A stretch of 64,000 nt of DNA from Patulibacter minatonensis DSM 18081 (GTDB lineage Bacteria; Actinomycetota; Thermoleophilia; Solirubrobacterales; Solirubrobacteraceae), in the NCBI RefSeq assembly GCF_000519325.1, contig NZ_KI912613.1, forward strand, positions 4,223,129 to 4,287,128, read 5' to 3'. Within the stretch, counting starts at the first letter, position 1, and the number at the start of each line of letters is the position of its first letter. The translations under genes were made by a program, and so were the position numbers. The notes below the pieces were generated by a model that searched no databases, had not been told where the DNA came from, and was given only the letters and a program-made list of their open reading frames with translations. Positions 7,681-15,466 of the stretch are shown in pieces.

Positions 7681-9546
7681 TCAGCGGACCGGGACCTCGA
7701 CCGTCGTCTCGTACTGGTCGAAGTCCGAGACCCGGACGCTGACGGCGACCGTCCACGTCCCCGCGACCGAGAGCGGGGCGCCGTCGACGAGGAACCGGCC
7801 CGGTCCCGCCGCCTTCGCCGTCTGCTGCAGCGCCGGGATGTCCTGCGCGGGCAGCGCCTCGGCCAGGTCGACCTCCTTCGCGCCCGTGAACGGCCGCCCG
7901 GTCCTCGGGTCGGTCAACCGCAGGACGATCCGGTTGGGCCCGACGCCTCCCGGGGTCACGTCGATCCGGGCCTGCAGCGGTCCGACGGGGCGCGTGGCCG
8001 AGAACGGCTCCGGCGGCTTCGGCTTCGAGGTCTGCCGCGCCGTCCCCGGCGGGTAGGTCGAGAGGGCCGCCGTCACGCCGAGGACGACCACGATCAGCGC
8101 GGCCTCGATCCGGACGGCACGGCGCAGGCGGGCACCGGTCGCGGCCGCCGTCGGCCCGTCGGCCACCGGGACCGCGCCGGCCGGGTCGGCCGCGGCGAGC
8201 GCCCGCAGCCGCGGGACGCTGCGCCGGTGGTTGCCGGTCGCCACGACCGCCAGGGCCACGAGCAGCAGCGTCTTCAGCGTGACCGACCGGCCGTACCCCG
8301 TGTCGAGCAGCGCCTCGGGATGCCGGACCAGCACGTACGCCTGGACCGCCCCGGTGATCGCGACGATCCAGACCGCGACGAACGCGACCCGCGAGAACCG
8401 TCCGAGCACGTCGGCCGCGACGCCGAGCCGCGCGGACTCCGGCAGGGCCCGCAGCGCCGCGGGGAGCACGAGGAGCAGGGCCGCGATGCCGCCGATCCAC
8501 GCGGTGACGGACGCCACGTGGATCGTGATCGAGGGGAACAGCAGGCCGACCGGCGACTGGCTCGACCCGTGGCCGGCGAGCGCCGGGAGGACGAGGAGGA
8601 AGGCCGCGAACGGGAGGAGCCCGATCAGTCGGCGATCGCTGCCGGGGAGCAGGGCGCCCGCGGATCGTGCCTCCCCGCCCGCGGGCCCCGGCGTGGCGCG
8701 GGTCGCCTCGCCCGCGACCGGGGGCGACGCCGGCCGTGGCGTGCGGAACGCCAGGAACGCCACGACGCCGACGACGATCCAGCTGATGCTCCCGAGCGCC
8801 CAGACCTTGCCGAAGCGGGTCCCGAGCGAGTCGCCGAGGACGTCCGGGTCGAGCGCCGAGAAGAACGAGACGCCCGCGCCCTGCGCCCCCTCGAGGACCA
8901 CCCCGGCGGCCGCGCTGAGCGTCCCGGCGACGGCGGCGCCGAGCACGATCCGCAGGACCCTGCGGCGGGCGACCGCCTCGTCGCCGTCGGGTCGCCGGCG
9001 GAGCGCCGGCCCGAGCAGGACGACGAGGAACGCCAGGACGCCGAGTCCGACGGCGATCGCCGTGTACTGGATCCCGCGGGCGACGGCGAACGTCGTGGCG
9101 GTGACGGGCCCGGCCGTGCTGCCGGCGAGCGCGTCCGCCAGGCTCGTGGCCGTCCGCGAGGCCCTCCCGACGGAGAACACGACCCCGCCGGAGATCGGGT
9201 GGCCGTCGGCGGAGATCAGGCGGTACGTGGCGGTGTAGGTGCCCTGCGGGAGGCCCGGGCGCAGGCGGATCGCGATCTGCTTGGCGTCCCCGCCCGGCGA
9301 GTACGCCCCGCCCCGCTGCACCTGCTTCCCGGCGCCGTCGTACACCCGTACCGCGTCCCGCCCGGCCTGCACGCCCTCGCCGAAGCGGAAGTCGACCTGC
9401 GCCGGCTGGCGGGCGACCACCGCACCGGACGGCGGGACCGTCGACTCGAGCTGGGCGTGCGCCGACGCGCCCCCTGGGAGGGCGAGCAGGGCGATGATCG
9501 CGGCCAGGGCGGCGAGCACGGGTCGGACGGCACGGATGGTCGGCAC
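7681..9546 (-). CDS. CopC-CopD fusion, copper transport/resistance protein
   Basis: A 621-residue membrane protein. A signal peptide (to Ala29) leaves His30 at the mature N-terminus of the CopC domain (SAHAQLESTVPPSG). With Asp114 and His116 in SADGHPISG this forms the classical Cu(II) site of CopC. About eight hydrophobic segments (residues 150-480) follow as the CopD domain, with histidines in ALAGHGSSQSP and TIHVASVTAWIGG. An extracytoplasmic C-terminal tail (about 500-621) has YtkA/FixH-like strands (VGPLQARIDVTPGGVGPNRI and the TWTVAVSVRVSDFD end). CopCD proteins move copper across the membrane, usually for uptake or cuproenzyme loading. Start is GTG with AAGGA 9 nt upstream. Confidence 0.92.
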   Translation of the reverse strand: MPTIRAVRPVLAALAAIIALLALPGGASAHAQLESTVPPSGAVVARQPAQVDFRFGEGVQAGRDAVRVYDGAGKQVQRGGAYSPGGDAKQIAIRLRPGLPQGTYTATYRLISADGHPISGGVVFSVGRASRTATSLADALAGSTAGPVTATTFAVARGIQYTAIAVGLGVLAFLVVLLGPALRRRPDGDEAVARRRVLRIVLGAAVAGTLSAAAGVVLEGAQGAGVSFFSALDPDVLGDSLGTRFGKVWALGSISWIVVGVVAFLAFRTPRPASPPVAGEATRATPGPAGGEARSAGALLPGSDRRLIGLLPFAAFLLVLPALAGHGSSQSPVGLLFPSITIHVASVTAWIGGIAALLLVLPAALRALPESARLGVAADVLGRFSRVAFVAVWIVAITGAVQAYVLVRHPEALLDTGYGRSVTLKTLLLVALAVVATGNHRRSVPRLRALAAADPAGAVPVADGPTAAATGARLRRAVRIEAALIVVVLGVTAALSTYPPGTARQTSKPKPPEPFSATRPVGPLQARIDVTPGGVGPNRIVLRLTDPRTGRPFTGAKEVDLAEALPAQDIPALQQTAKAAGPGRFLVDGAPLSVAGTWTVAVSVRVSDFDQYETTVEVPVR

Positions 9547-9636
9547 GGCGAGGGTCCTTCGGGGAACGGGGTGGCGGGTCCGCCGGCGGACGGGCGGACG
9601 GCACCCGGCCGCGTCGCGGGACGCGGCTCCGGGTGT

Positions 9637-9966
9637 TCAGCGGGCGACGAGCACGCCGACCGGTGGCGCGTTGCCCGAGAGGTGGAGCCCCAGCAGCGCG
9701 CCGCCGCCCGCGGGACGTCCGGAGCGCCGGCGGCGGGTGCCGTCGGACAGCGGCGGACGGCCGCGGCGCCGGGACCGCGAGGTGCGGCGCAACCGGTCGA
9801 GGACCGTCGCCCCGGGGAACCACCCGGCGACGAGCACCGCGAGGAGCAGCAGCGCCGGGACCGCCGAGAGGGCCTCCGGCGACCACACCGCGGCCGCGGC
9901 GAGCACGAGGACCGCCGCGGCGAGCACCGCCGCGCGGGACCACCGTGAACGTCGGACCTGCAGCAC
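9637..9966 (-). CDS. Small two-helix membrane protein of the copper locus
   Basis: A 109-residue protein with two adjacent hydrophobic helices (AAVLAAAVLVLAAAAVW and ALLLLAVLVAGWF) after a short basic N-terminus. An Arg-rich cytoplasmic tail follows, ending in GGGALLGLHLSGNAPPVGVLVAR. No named family recognised. Architecture and the closing G-x-LxG-x-LS-x-x-PP pattern resemble the protein encoded in the opposite direction at 10093-10440. The GTG start is set by TATGAT 6 nt upstream. It lies 90 bp upstream of the CopC-CopD gene on the same strand and probably shares its transcript. Confidence 0.6.
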   Translation of the reverse strand: MLQVRRSRWSRAAVLAAAVLVLAAAAVWSPEALSAVPALLLLAVLVAGWFPGATVLDRLRRTSRSRRRGRPPLSDGTRRRRSGRPAGGGALLGLHLSGNAPPVGVLVAR

Positions 9967-9978
9967 CGGCGGATCATA
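9967..9978 (-). promoter_or_regulatory. -10 box, leaderless start of the small membrane protein
   Basis: On the minus strand TATGAT (9973-9978), one base from the TATAAT consensus, ends 6 nt before the GTG at 9966. It probably drives this gene and the CopC-CopD gene behind it. Confidence 0.55.
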
Positions 9979-10079
9979 GGCAGAACCAGCGCGCGAGCAT
10001 CTCCCGATTCCTGATCCGGGTTTCGCGGCGGACGGGGCCGGCGACGCCGGCCGCCGCGCCGCCGGGGCCGCGAGGGCGC

Positions 10080-10092
10080 TACCGTTCACGCC
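10080..10092 (+). promoter_or_regulatory. -10 box, near-leaderless start of the 10093 gene
   Basis: TACCGT (10080-10085) ends 7 nt before the GTG at 10093. It faces the leftward promoter at 9973-9978 across about 100 bp, so both halves of the metal locus start here. Confidence 0.5.
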
Positions 10093-10440
10093 GTGACGCC
10101 CTGGCCATCCCACCGGAGTGCGCGCGTCGTGCTCCCGATGGTGCTCGGCGTCGTCGCCGCCGTCTCGGTGCTCGTCTGCGCCGCCCACGGCGCGCCGGTC
10201 CTCGGCACCGGGGTGCTGTACCTCGTGCCGGCGATCCTGCTGGTCCTGCCGCTGATCGCCCGGCGGTACGTCGGCGAGGAGCGGCTGGCGGGCCTCGCCC
10301 GGCGGATGGCCCGGCGCGCCCGGCCCACGGTGCCGCGGAGCGCCCCCAGGGTCCGCCTGCTCCCCGCGGTGCGCATGGTCCGCGGCGGGCGCCTCGTCGG
10401 CGCCGGGCTCAGCGTCCGCGGACCACCGGCGCGGGCCTGA
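10093..10440 (+). CDS. Small two-helix membrane protein, partner of the 9637 gene
   Basis: A 115-residue protein with hydrophobic segments VVLPMVLGVVAAVSVLVCAA and VLYLVPAILLVLPLIA. A basic tail with RRMARRARPTVPRSAPR follows, closing in GGRLVGAGLSVRGPPARA. The order (two helices, Arg-rich linker, G-x-L-x-G-x-x-LS-x-x-PP end) parallels the divergent gene at 9637, suggesting an old duplication around a shared promoter region. Function unknown. It is first in the rightward set with the P19-like lipoprotein and the DyP-fold protein, which suggests a role in metal handling. Confidence 0.6.
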   Translation: MTPWPSHRSARVVLPMVLGVVAAVSVLVCAAHGAPVLGTGVLYLVPAILLVLPLIARRYVGEERLAGLARRMARRARPTVPRSAPRVRLLPAVRMVRGGRLVGAGLSVRGPPARA

Positions 10441-10542
10441 CCCGATCCGCACGGCCGGGACCGCCCCGACCGTCGCACGGACCCGCAGCCCGAGCCCCGG
10501 CCCGGCCCCGGTCCCGCGCCCCACACCTCCAGAAGGACCACC

Positions 10543-11187
10543 ATGACCCCGATGACCCGTCGCGCGTGCACCGCCGCGGCGACCGTCGCGACCGCCGCGC
10601 TGCTCGCGGGCTGCGGCGACGACACCTCCTCCAACGTGTCCGCCAGCGGCACCACCGCCGGAGGGCACGCCGCCGGCCACGACATGTCCGGCATGGACAT
10701 GGGCGGCACCACGCCGAGCGCCGCGTCGCAGAAGTCGCACGCGTCCACCATGCAGATGAAGAAGCTCGGGACCGCCACGAAGGACGGCGAGTCGGTCGAG
10801 CTCGACATCTCCGAGCCCGTGACGTTCTCCGTCTACGAGGGCGACCAGCTCGTGAAGCACGCGCCGCGGAAGGACCAGAACGCCCACGTGATGCTGCTCC
10901 TCTCCGACGCGGAGACCGGCGACCGGCTGCCGGACGCGACGATCACGCTGCGCATCACGGACGCGGCCGGGAAGGTCGTCTCGTCCGGCCCGCAATACCC
11001 GATGATCGGCATGGGGATGGGCATCCACTACGGCGACAACGTCTCCCTGCCGAAGGCCGGCAAGTACGTCGCGCAGCTCGTCGTCGGCCCGCCCCGCATC
11101 GGGCGCCACGCCGACACGACCGACCGCTGGCGGACGACGACCCGCATGTCGATCCCGTTCACGTGGGACGGGGCGACCACGCGATGA
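10543..11187 (+). CDS. P19/Tp34-like metal-binding lipoprotein
   Basis: A 214-residue lipoprotein. The signal ends in the lipobox LLAGC with Cys24 as lipidation site. A flexible Met/His stretch (GGHAAGHDMSGMDMGG) follows and could bind copper or iron. Residues about 70-200 fit the P19/Tp34 iron-transport family (beta-sandwich binding Cu and Fe): NAHVMLLLSD, then PQYPMIGMGMGIHYGDNVSL and a closing GKYVAQLVVGPP. In Campylobacter, P19 works with an FTR1-type permease in iron uptake; no such permease is visible here. It overlaps the next gene by ATGA, so the two are translationally coupled. Family assignment is by motif only. Confidence 0.8.
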   Translation: MTPMTRRACTAAATVATAALLAGCGDDTSSNVSASGTTAGGHAAGHDMSGMDMGGTTPSAASQKSHASTMQMKKLGTATKDGESVELDISEPVTFSVYEGDQLVKHAPRKDQNAHVMLLLSDAETGDRLPDATITLRITDAAGKVVSSGPQYPMIGMGMGIHYGDNVSLPKAGKYVAQLVVGPPRIGRHADTTDRWRTTTRMSIPFTWDGATTR

Positions 11188-12431
11188 GGACGACCCGGCG
11201 CCGGCTCCTCCTCGGAGGGGCCGCCTCGGGTGCCGCGGCCGTCGGCGCGGTCGTGGCGGTGGCGACCGGCGACGAGGGCACCACGCCGGGCGAGACCGAC
11301 CGCGCGCGGCTCCCGCGCACGGACCGCCCGGCCCGGCAGCACGCCTGGGACGCGGTCGTGCACCGGGACGCGCACGGCAACGGCCTGCCGCCGAAGCACC
11401 ACCGGCTGCTGCTCTGCGACCTGGCCGCCGACCCCACCCCCGCCCGTGCCTGGGCCGCCGAGGCCGCGCTCCGACGCGTGGAGCGCGTCGTCCCCGACGG
11501 GCCGGTCGGCGTCTTCGTCGTCGTCGGCTGGGGTCCGTCGTGGTTCCGGCGCCTCGGCGCGACCTCGCCGATCCCGCGCCCCAAGCCGCTGAGCGACGTC
11601 GAGGCCCCGATCCTCGACGACCCCGCGGCGATCCTGCACCTCGCCTCCGACGACGAGCGGCGTCTCGACGCGGTCGAGCGGGCGCTCCTGAACGGCGTGC
11701 CGCTCCGCGGCGCCGGTGACACCGACCTGCGCGGGCTGCTGCGGGTCCGGACCCGGCGGACGGGCTTCGTCGGCGCGGGGCTCCCCCGCGCCCGGCAGCG
11801 CGGCACCGTCGGCCTGCCGACCGACCGTCCGATCGCGCGGAAGGCCCCGCTCTACATGGGCTTCCAGTCCGGCCTGCGCAAGAATCAGGCCACCGAGGAC
11901 GACGTGACGATCGAGGACGGCCCGTGGAAGGGCGGCACGACGATGCACGTCTCCGCGATCGATCTGACCCTGAACACCTGGTACCACGGCGTCGACGACG
12001 CGGGGCGCGTGCGGCGGATGTTCGCCGCCGACAGGACCCCCGCCGACGTCGCGCGCCACCCGACGGGGCTCGACAACCCGGAGGACGTCGACCTGCCGGC
12101 CGTCGCGAAGGAGCACGGCGTGATCGGCCACGCCCAGGCGATGGCGAGCGTCCGCCGGAACGGCCGCCCGCGCATCATCCGCCGCGACTTCGACAGCGCC
12201 GACGGCGACGCCGCGCAGGTGCACTTCGTCGCGCTGCAGCGGTCGATCGCCGACTTCGAGGCGACCCGCACCGCGATGAACGCGGCGAAGGCCGTGAACG
12301 AGCAGGCCGGCGTCGGCGCCCAGATCAACAACGGGATCAACGAGTGGATCACCGTCACCGCCCGCGGCAACTACCTCGTCCCCGCGCGGGCGGACCGGAT
12401 CTGCCCGGGACTGCCGGGGTGGTCGGCGTGA
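11184..12431 (+). CDS. Tat-exported DyP/EfeB-fold protein with altered distal motif
   Basis: A 415-residue protein. A twin-arginine signal (TTRRRLLLGG, residues 3-12) precedes a hydrophobic stretch. The body follows the dye-decolorising peroxidase order: YMGFQSG (224-230) where DyPs have GFKDG, then WYHG, then EHGVIGHAQAMASVRR with His316 at the expected proximal haem position, RPRIIRRDFD, and the late FVALQRSIADFE helix. The distal catalytic Asp of GxxDG is Ser229 here, so classical peroxidase activity is doubtful. It may belong to the uncharacterised DyP-like Tat proteins (DUF7405 type). It is coupled to the P19-like lipoprotein, as EfeB/EfeO-like pairs are in iron uptake. Confidence 0.78.
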   Translation: MRTTRRRLLLGGAASGAAAVGAVVAVATGDEGTTPGETDRARLPRTDRPARQHAWDAVVHRDAHGNGLPPKHHRLLLCDLAADPTPARAWAAEAALRRVERVVPDGPVGVFVVVGWGPSWFRRLGATSPIPRPKPLSDVEAPILDDPAAILHLASDDERRLDAVERALLNGVPLRGAGDTDLRGLLRVRTRRTGFVGAGLPRARQRGTVGLPTDRPIARKAPLYMGFQSGLRKNQATEDDVTIEDGPWKGGTTMHVSAIDLTLNTWYHGVDDAGRVRRMFAADRTPADVARHPTGLDNPEDVDLPAVAKEHGVIGHAQAMASVRRNGRPRIIRRDFDSADGDAAQVHFVALQRSIADFEATRTAMNAAKAVNEQAGVGAQINNGINEWITVTARGNYLVPARADRICPGLPGWSA

Positions 12432-13057
12432 GCGCGCCCCGGCCGGCGGTCCCCGGGGCCCGGACGACCATCCCGCCCACGGACGCGCGCCCCGGTGGGC
12501 TGCGAGCCGTCGCCCGAGCGCTCCTCGTCCTCGCCGCCGCGGCGCTCGCCCTCGTCGGCCTGGCGCCCGCGAGCGCGTCCGCCCACGGCGGGATCCTGCT
12601 CGGCAGCGCGGTCGCCGGGCCGTACCGCACCCAGGTCACGGCTGCGCCGCTGACCGAGCCCGGGAAGCCGCCGGCGATCGACGTCACCGTCTACGTCTCG
12701 AACGCGACGACCAGCGCACCGGTCTCCGGCGCGAAGGTCCGGACCACCGTGCAGGCCGACGGGCGCACCGTCCGGCCGGAGGTCAGGGAGATCGCCGGAG
12801 GGTACGAGGCGATCGTGCCGGTGAAGGACGCCTACACCGTCGGGAAGCAGACCATCGACGTCGACATCGCCGGGCCCCTCGGGTCCGGGCACGTCACGGT
12901 CCGGCCGCTGAAGAAGGACGGCGGTCCGCCGGTCGTCCTGGTCGTCGCCACGGTGGTGCTGCTGCTCGGTCTGCTCGCGCTGACCGTGCGGGTGCGGCGA
13001 CGCCGGGCCATCGACGGCGGGGACGACGACGTCTGGCCCGACCGGGCGACGGCCTGA
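12428..13057 (+). CDS. CopC/YtkA-like exported single-pass membrane protein
   Basis: A 209-residue protein whose GTG overlaps the previous stop (GTGA), marking one operon. A long N-terminal signal (hydrophobic 30-48) ends in ASASAHGG, leaving a histidine close to the mature N-terminus as in CopC-type copper proteins. An immunoglobulin-like beta domain (VTVYVSNATTSAPVSGAKVRT and later strands) resembles the YtkA/FixH group. One C-terminal anchor (PVVLVVATVVLLLGLLALTV) and a short charged tail complete it. Role in copper delivery is inferred from its neighbours. It is the last gene of the rightward metal operon. Confidence 0.68.
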   Translation: MSAPRPAVPGARTTIPPTDARPGGLRAVARALLVLAAAALALVGLAPASASAHGGILLGSAVAGPYRTQVTAAPLTEPGKPPAIDVTVYVSNATTSAPVSGAKVRTTVQADGRTVRPEVREIAGGYEAIVPVKDAYTVGKQTIDVDIAGPLGSGHVTVRPLKKDGGPPVVLVVATVVLLLGLLALTVRVRRRRAIDGGDDDVWPDRATA

Positions 13058-13554
13058 ACGGCCCCGCCGCCACCGCGCCCGAGGTCCGACCGGCGGGCGA
13101 TGCGCCCGCGAAACGACGCCGAAGGCCGACCCGTGCCGCGAAGCGGTCGTGACCTCCATAACCGGTTGCGTTGCACCGGATGACGCCCCCGTCCCGGAAG
13201 TCAATTCGGACGGGTCTATCGGGACGGCGAGCGTGCGTTCGCACCGAAGGACCCGCACCGTGGTCGGATTCTCGGTCGGCGTTCGTACGTGAGACCCGCG
13301 CTCAGTACGCGCGCGGGGCACCCAGAGAGGACGATGACCTTCGGGGGTTGCTCTCTGAGTCCTTCACCGCACGGTCGGCACCAATCACCCTCAGAGGCGG
13401 CTGCGTCCCGCCGCGTACCGCGCTCGACGCCGTATCTGGCCTCGACCGGGCCGGTGTCGCAGGGCGACTGCCTCCGGCCCGATCGAGCGGGATGGATCGA
13501 CGTTCGGGACCCGGCCGGACCTCCCACAGCTAGAGCCGGGCCCCGAACCGGCGG
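13058..13554. other. 497-bp convergent spacer without a convincing gene
   Basis: Frames here have poor codon character. It holds a 7-bp inverted repeat CAGAGAG...CTCTCTG with a 21-nt loop (13323-13357) and a one-mismatch copy of the LexA-like 16-mer (13227-13242). Composition looks less GC-rich than the flanks. An unannotated small RNA is possible, but nothing proves it. Confidence 0.4.
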
Positions 13555-14070
13555 TCAGGCGGTGATCTCGGCGGAGTCGCTGCGCCCGTCCGGCGTCGCG
13601 GACCGGTCGCTCGCACCGCCGTCGATGACGTCGTGCCCACCGGCGACGTCGATCGTGATGCGCCGCGGCCGCGCCTTCACGGGCTTGGGGATCCGGATCT
13701 CCAACACGCCGCGGTCGAACGACGCGACGATCTCGTCCGGATCGACGCCCTCGGGCATCGTGAGCTGCCGACGAAACGACCCATAGGACCGCTCCGACCG
13801 CACCAGCCTCGTGTCCTGCCCGGAACGACGCGTCCGCGCGCCGCTCAGGGTCAGGACATTGCGCTCGACATCGATCGCGACGTCGTCCGCGGACACCCCG
13901 GGCAGATCGGCGAGCAGCACGTAGCCGTCCTCGGACTCGTGCAGATCGACCTGCGGCACCCAGCCCGCACGCCGCGCGCCGGTCCCGCCGGCGAACGACG
14001 AGAACAGCTGGTTGATCTCGCGCTGCAGCGACCCGTAGTCACTCGCGGACTCCCAACGAACGATGGCCAT
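13555..14070 (-). CDS. Small heat shock protein, Hsp20/alpha-crystallin family
   Basis: A 171-residue chaperone. An N-terminal arm (WESASDYGSLQREINQLFSSF) leads into the alpha-crystallin domain (about 50-140): DLHESEDGYVLLADLPGVSADDVAIDVERN, the RSERSYGSFRRQLTMPEGVD strand region, and FDRGVLEIRIPKP, which contains the conserved GVLEI. Such ATP-independent holdases bind unfolding proteins. GGAGG lies 7 nt before the ATG. A good promoter with a HAIR-like dyad over the -35 suggests HspR-type heat control. No dnaK or hspR gene is in the window. Confidence 0.95.
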   Translation of the reverse strand: MAIVRWESASDYGSLQREINQLFSSFAGGTGARRAGWVPQVDLHESEDGYVLLADLPGVSADDVAIDVERNVLTLSGARTRRSGQDTRLVRSERSYGSFRRQLTMPEGVDPDEIVASFDRGVLEIRIPKPVKARPRRITIDVAGGHDVIDGGASDRSATPDGRSDSAEITA

Positions 14071-14113
14071 GACAGAAACCTCCGTAGCTCGAAGAACAGA
14101 TCTTGCATCCGGA

Positions 14114-14150
14114 ACAATAGAAATCTCAGTCCAAACGTGTCAAGTCTGAG
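14114..14150 (-). promoter_or_regulatory. hsp20 promoter with HAIR-like operator
   Basis: Read on the minus strand: TTGACA (14138-14143), an 18-nt spacer and TATTGT (14114-14119). Over the -35 lies CTTGACA-N7-ACTGAGA, matching 9 of 14 positions of the HspR HAIR consensus at the right spacing. An overlapping CTCAG...CTGAG dyad spans 14125-14150. Confidence 0.5.
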
Positions 14151-14164
14151 GCGAGGAATTCGCT

Positions 14165-14187
14165 CGGACGATCGCTGAGATCGTCCG
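14165..14187. terminator. Terminator-like hairpin behind the ABM gene
   Basis: CGGACGAT-CGCTGAG-ATCGTCCG, a perfect 8-bp stem with a 7-nt loop. It stands about 110 bp after the stop of the leftward monooxygenase-fold gene and just upstream of the hsp20 promoter. Confidence 0.45.
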
Positions 14188-14296
14188 TTCGAACACCCGC
14201 TGAGCTAGGGGAACTCGGACCGATCCGGTGCGGCCGCGCTCGGGAAGGCACTCCGGTCCAAGGGACTGTCCGCCCCGGACCGGCATGCCGTACGAG

Positions 14297-14593
14297 CTAC
14301 TTCACGGCGACGAGGTCGATCTTCTTGAGGTCGGGGTCGCCGTCGAGCAGCTCGGGGGTGATCGTGCCGAGGCTCTTGGCGATCTCGCCGCCCAGGTGCG
14401 CATCGCGGCCGGAGTCGTCGGCGAACGTGTCGAAGATGCCGAACGTGAGCTCGTCGACCTGAAAGGCGTACCAGTTCACGGTGCCCTGCTCCTCGACCGC
14501 GAGCGCGCGGGCGGCCTCGAGGAACGACCGCAGCTCCCCGCCCTTCCCGGCCTTGGCGTGCAACAGCGCGAGAATTCCGACGTTCTGGGTCAT
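14297..14593 (-). CDS. Antibiotic-biosynthesis-monooxygenase (ABM) fold protein
   Basis: A 98-residue single ABM domain, a ferredoxin-like dimeric alpha-beta barrel: VGILALLHAKAGKGGELRSFLEAARALAVEEQGTVNWYAF, then FGIFDTFADDSGRDAHLGGEIA. Family members include quinone-oxidising monooxygenases without cofactors and proteins of unknown use; the substrate is not readable. AAGGAG lies 7 nt before the ATG. It is last in a leftward run with the L,D-transpeptidase (53-bp gap) and the DUF3494 protein, and is probably co-transcribed with them. Confidence 0.85.
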   Translation of the reverse strand: MTQNVGILALLHAKAGKGGELRSFLEAARALAVEEQGTVNWYAFQVDELTFGIFDTFADDSGRDAHLGGEIAKSLGTITPELLDGDPDLKKIDLVAVK

Positions 14594-14646
14594 GAGGTGC
14601 TCCTTGGGTCGAGCGGCCGATGGTCCGGCCGCTCTGGGATCCAGGT

Positions 14647-15420
14647 CTACCACCGAGGTGGGCGCCCTCGGTCTCCGCTGGCGTGGGCCGCGGGGTGGGT
14701 GCGGATGGTGACGCGGACCCCGGGTCCGATCCGGTCGGCGAGCCAGCGGATGTCGGGATCGGTGAGGCGGACGCAGCCGTGCGACGCGGCGCTTCGCATG
14801 GTGCCGCCGAGTCCGTCGCGGCCGTGCAGCGCGATCTGTCCTGGCCCGCGGTCGAATTCCTGGAGCACCGACGAGCGGGCGCTGAGGGCGAGAGCGAACG
14901 GCCCGGCGACCGTCCCACGCGTCAGCCGGACCGTCTCCTCGACGAAGTAGCGGCCGGTCGGCGTCGGGGTGGCGTGCGCGCCGACGATGACGGGGAACCG
15001 CCGGACGACGCGGCCCAGGCGCAGCACCGTTCCGTCGCGTGCCGTTCGGTCGATGTCGATCGACCACGGGGTGGTGGTCGCCCGCGTGCCGCGATCGCGG
15101 ATCCACCCCGCGGCGCCGTTCGGCCGGCCGGGAAGCAGGACCTGCGACCAGCGGTGCCCGGAGCCGTCGCGGGCGGTCCGGAGCACAGGGAGGACGGTGC
15201 TCGTGCCCGTGATCGGCCGCTTCCGGGGAACGCGGGTGAGCAGCCGCGAGGTCGCGGACGGGGCGGCGCGCGCGTCGGTCGACGTCGACAACGTGATCGT
15301 CGGCGAGCGGACGGGGCCGGCCGTCGTGGCGTCTGCGGGGCCGGCCGTCGAACCGGTGCTGATCACCACGGCGAGGAGCGCCGCCCCGGAGGAGCGGACG
15401 GCAGAGGCTGCAGAGGACAT
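14647..15420 (-). CDS. L,D-transpeptidase (YkuD domain)
   Basis: A 257-residue exported enzyme. A signal-like helix (SSGAALLAVVISTGS) comes first, then an SH3-like/linker part (60-115). The YkuD catalytic domain (115-242) carries His199-Gly200 and the SHGCVRL motif, with Cys216 as nucleophile and Arg218. Such enzymes cross-link peptidoglycan stems by 3-3 bonds and are insensitive to most beta-lactams. I chose the ATG at MSSAASAVRSSG because upstream residues have no signal character. It lies 46 bp behind the DUF3494 surface protein on the same strand, so anchoring of that protein to the wall is a plausible but unproven link. Confidence 0.9.
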   Translation of the reverse strand: MSSAASAVRSSGAALLAVVISTGSTAGPADATTAGPVRSPTITLSTSTDARAAPSATSRLLTRVPRKRPITGTSTVLPVLRTARDGSGHRWSQVLLPGRPNGAAGWIRDRGTRATTTPWSIDIDRTARDGTVLRLGRVVRRFPVIVGAHATPTPTGRYFVEETVRLTRGTVAGPFALALSARSSVLQEFDRGPGQIALHGRDGLGGTMRSAASHGCVRLTDPDIRWLADRIGPGVRVTIRTHPAAHASGDRGRPPRW

Positions 15421-15466
15421 CGCGGGAGACCGGCCGAGGGCCCGGGCGTGTGCCCGGGCCGCTGGA

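Noticed and set aside
6788..9943. Long minus-strand frame running from rpmB through the copper genes
   Set aside because: Only its last 78 codons (rpmB) are real; the rest is a shadow of the 7096 and CopC-CopD genes in another frame.
13171..13533. Possible 120-residue gene in the convergent spacer
   Set aside because: No Shine-Dalgarno or -10 box at the right place, no domain, and an equally long frame on the other strand.
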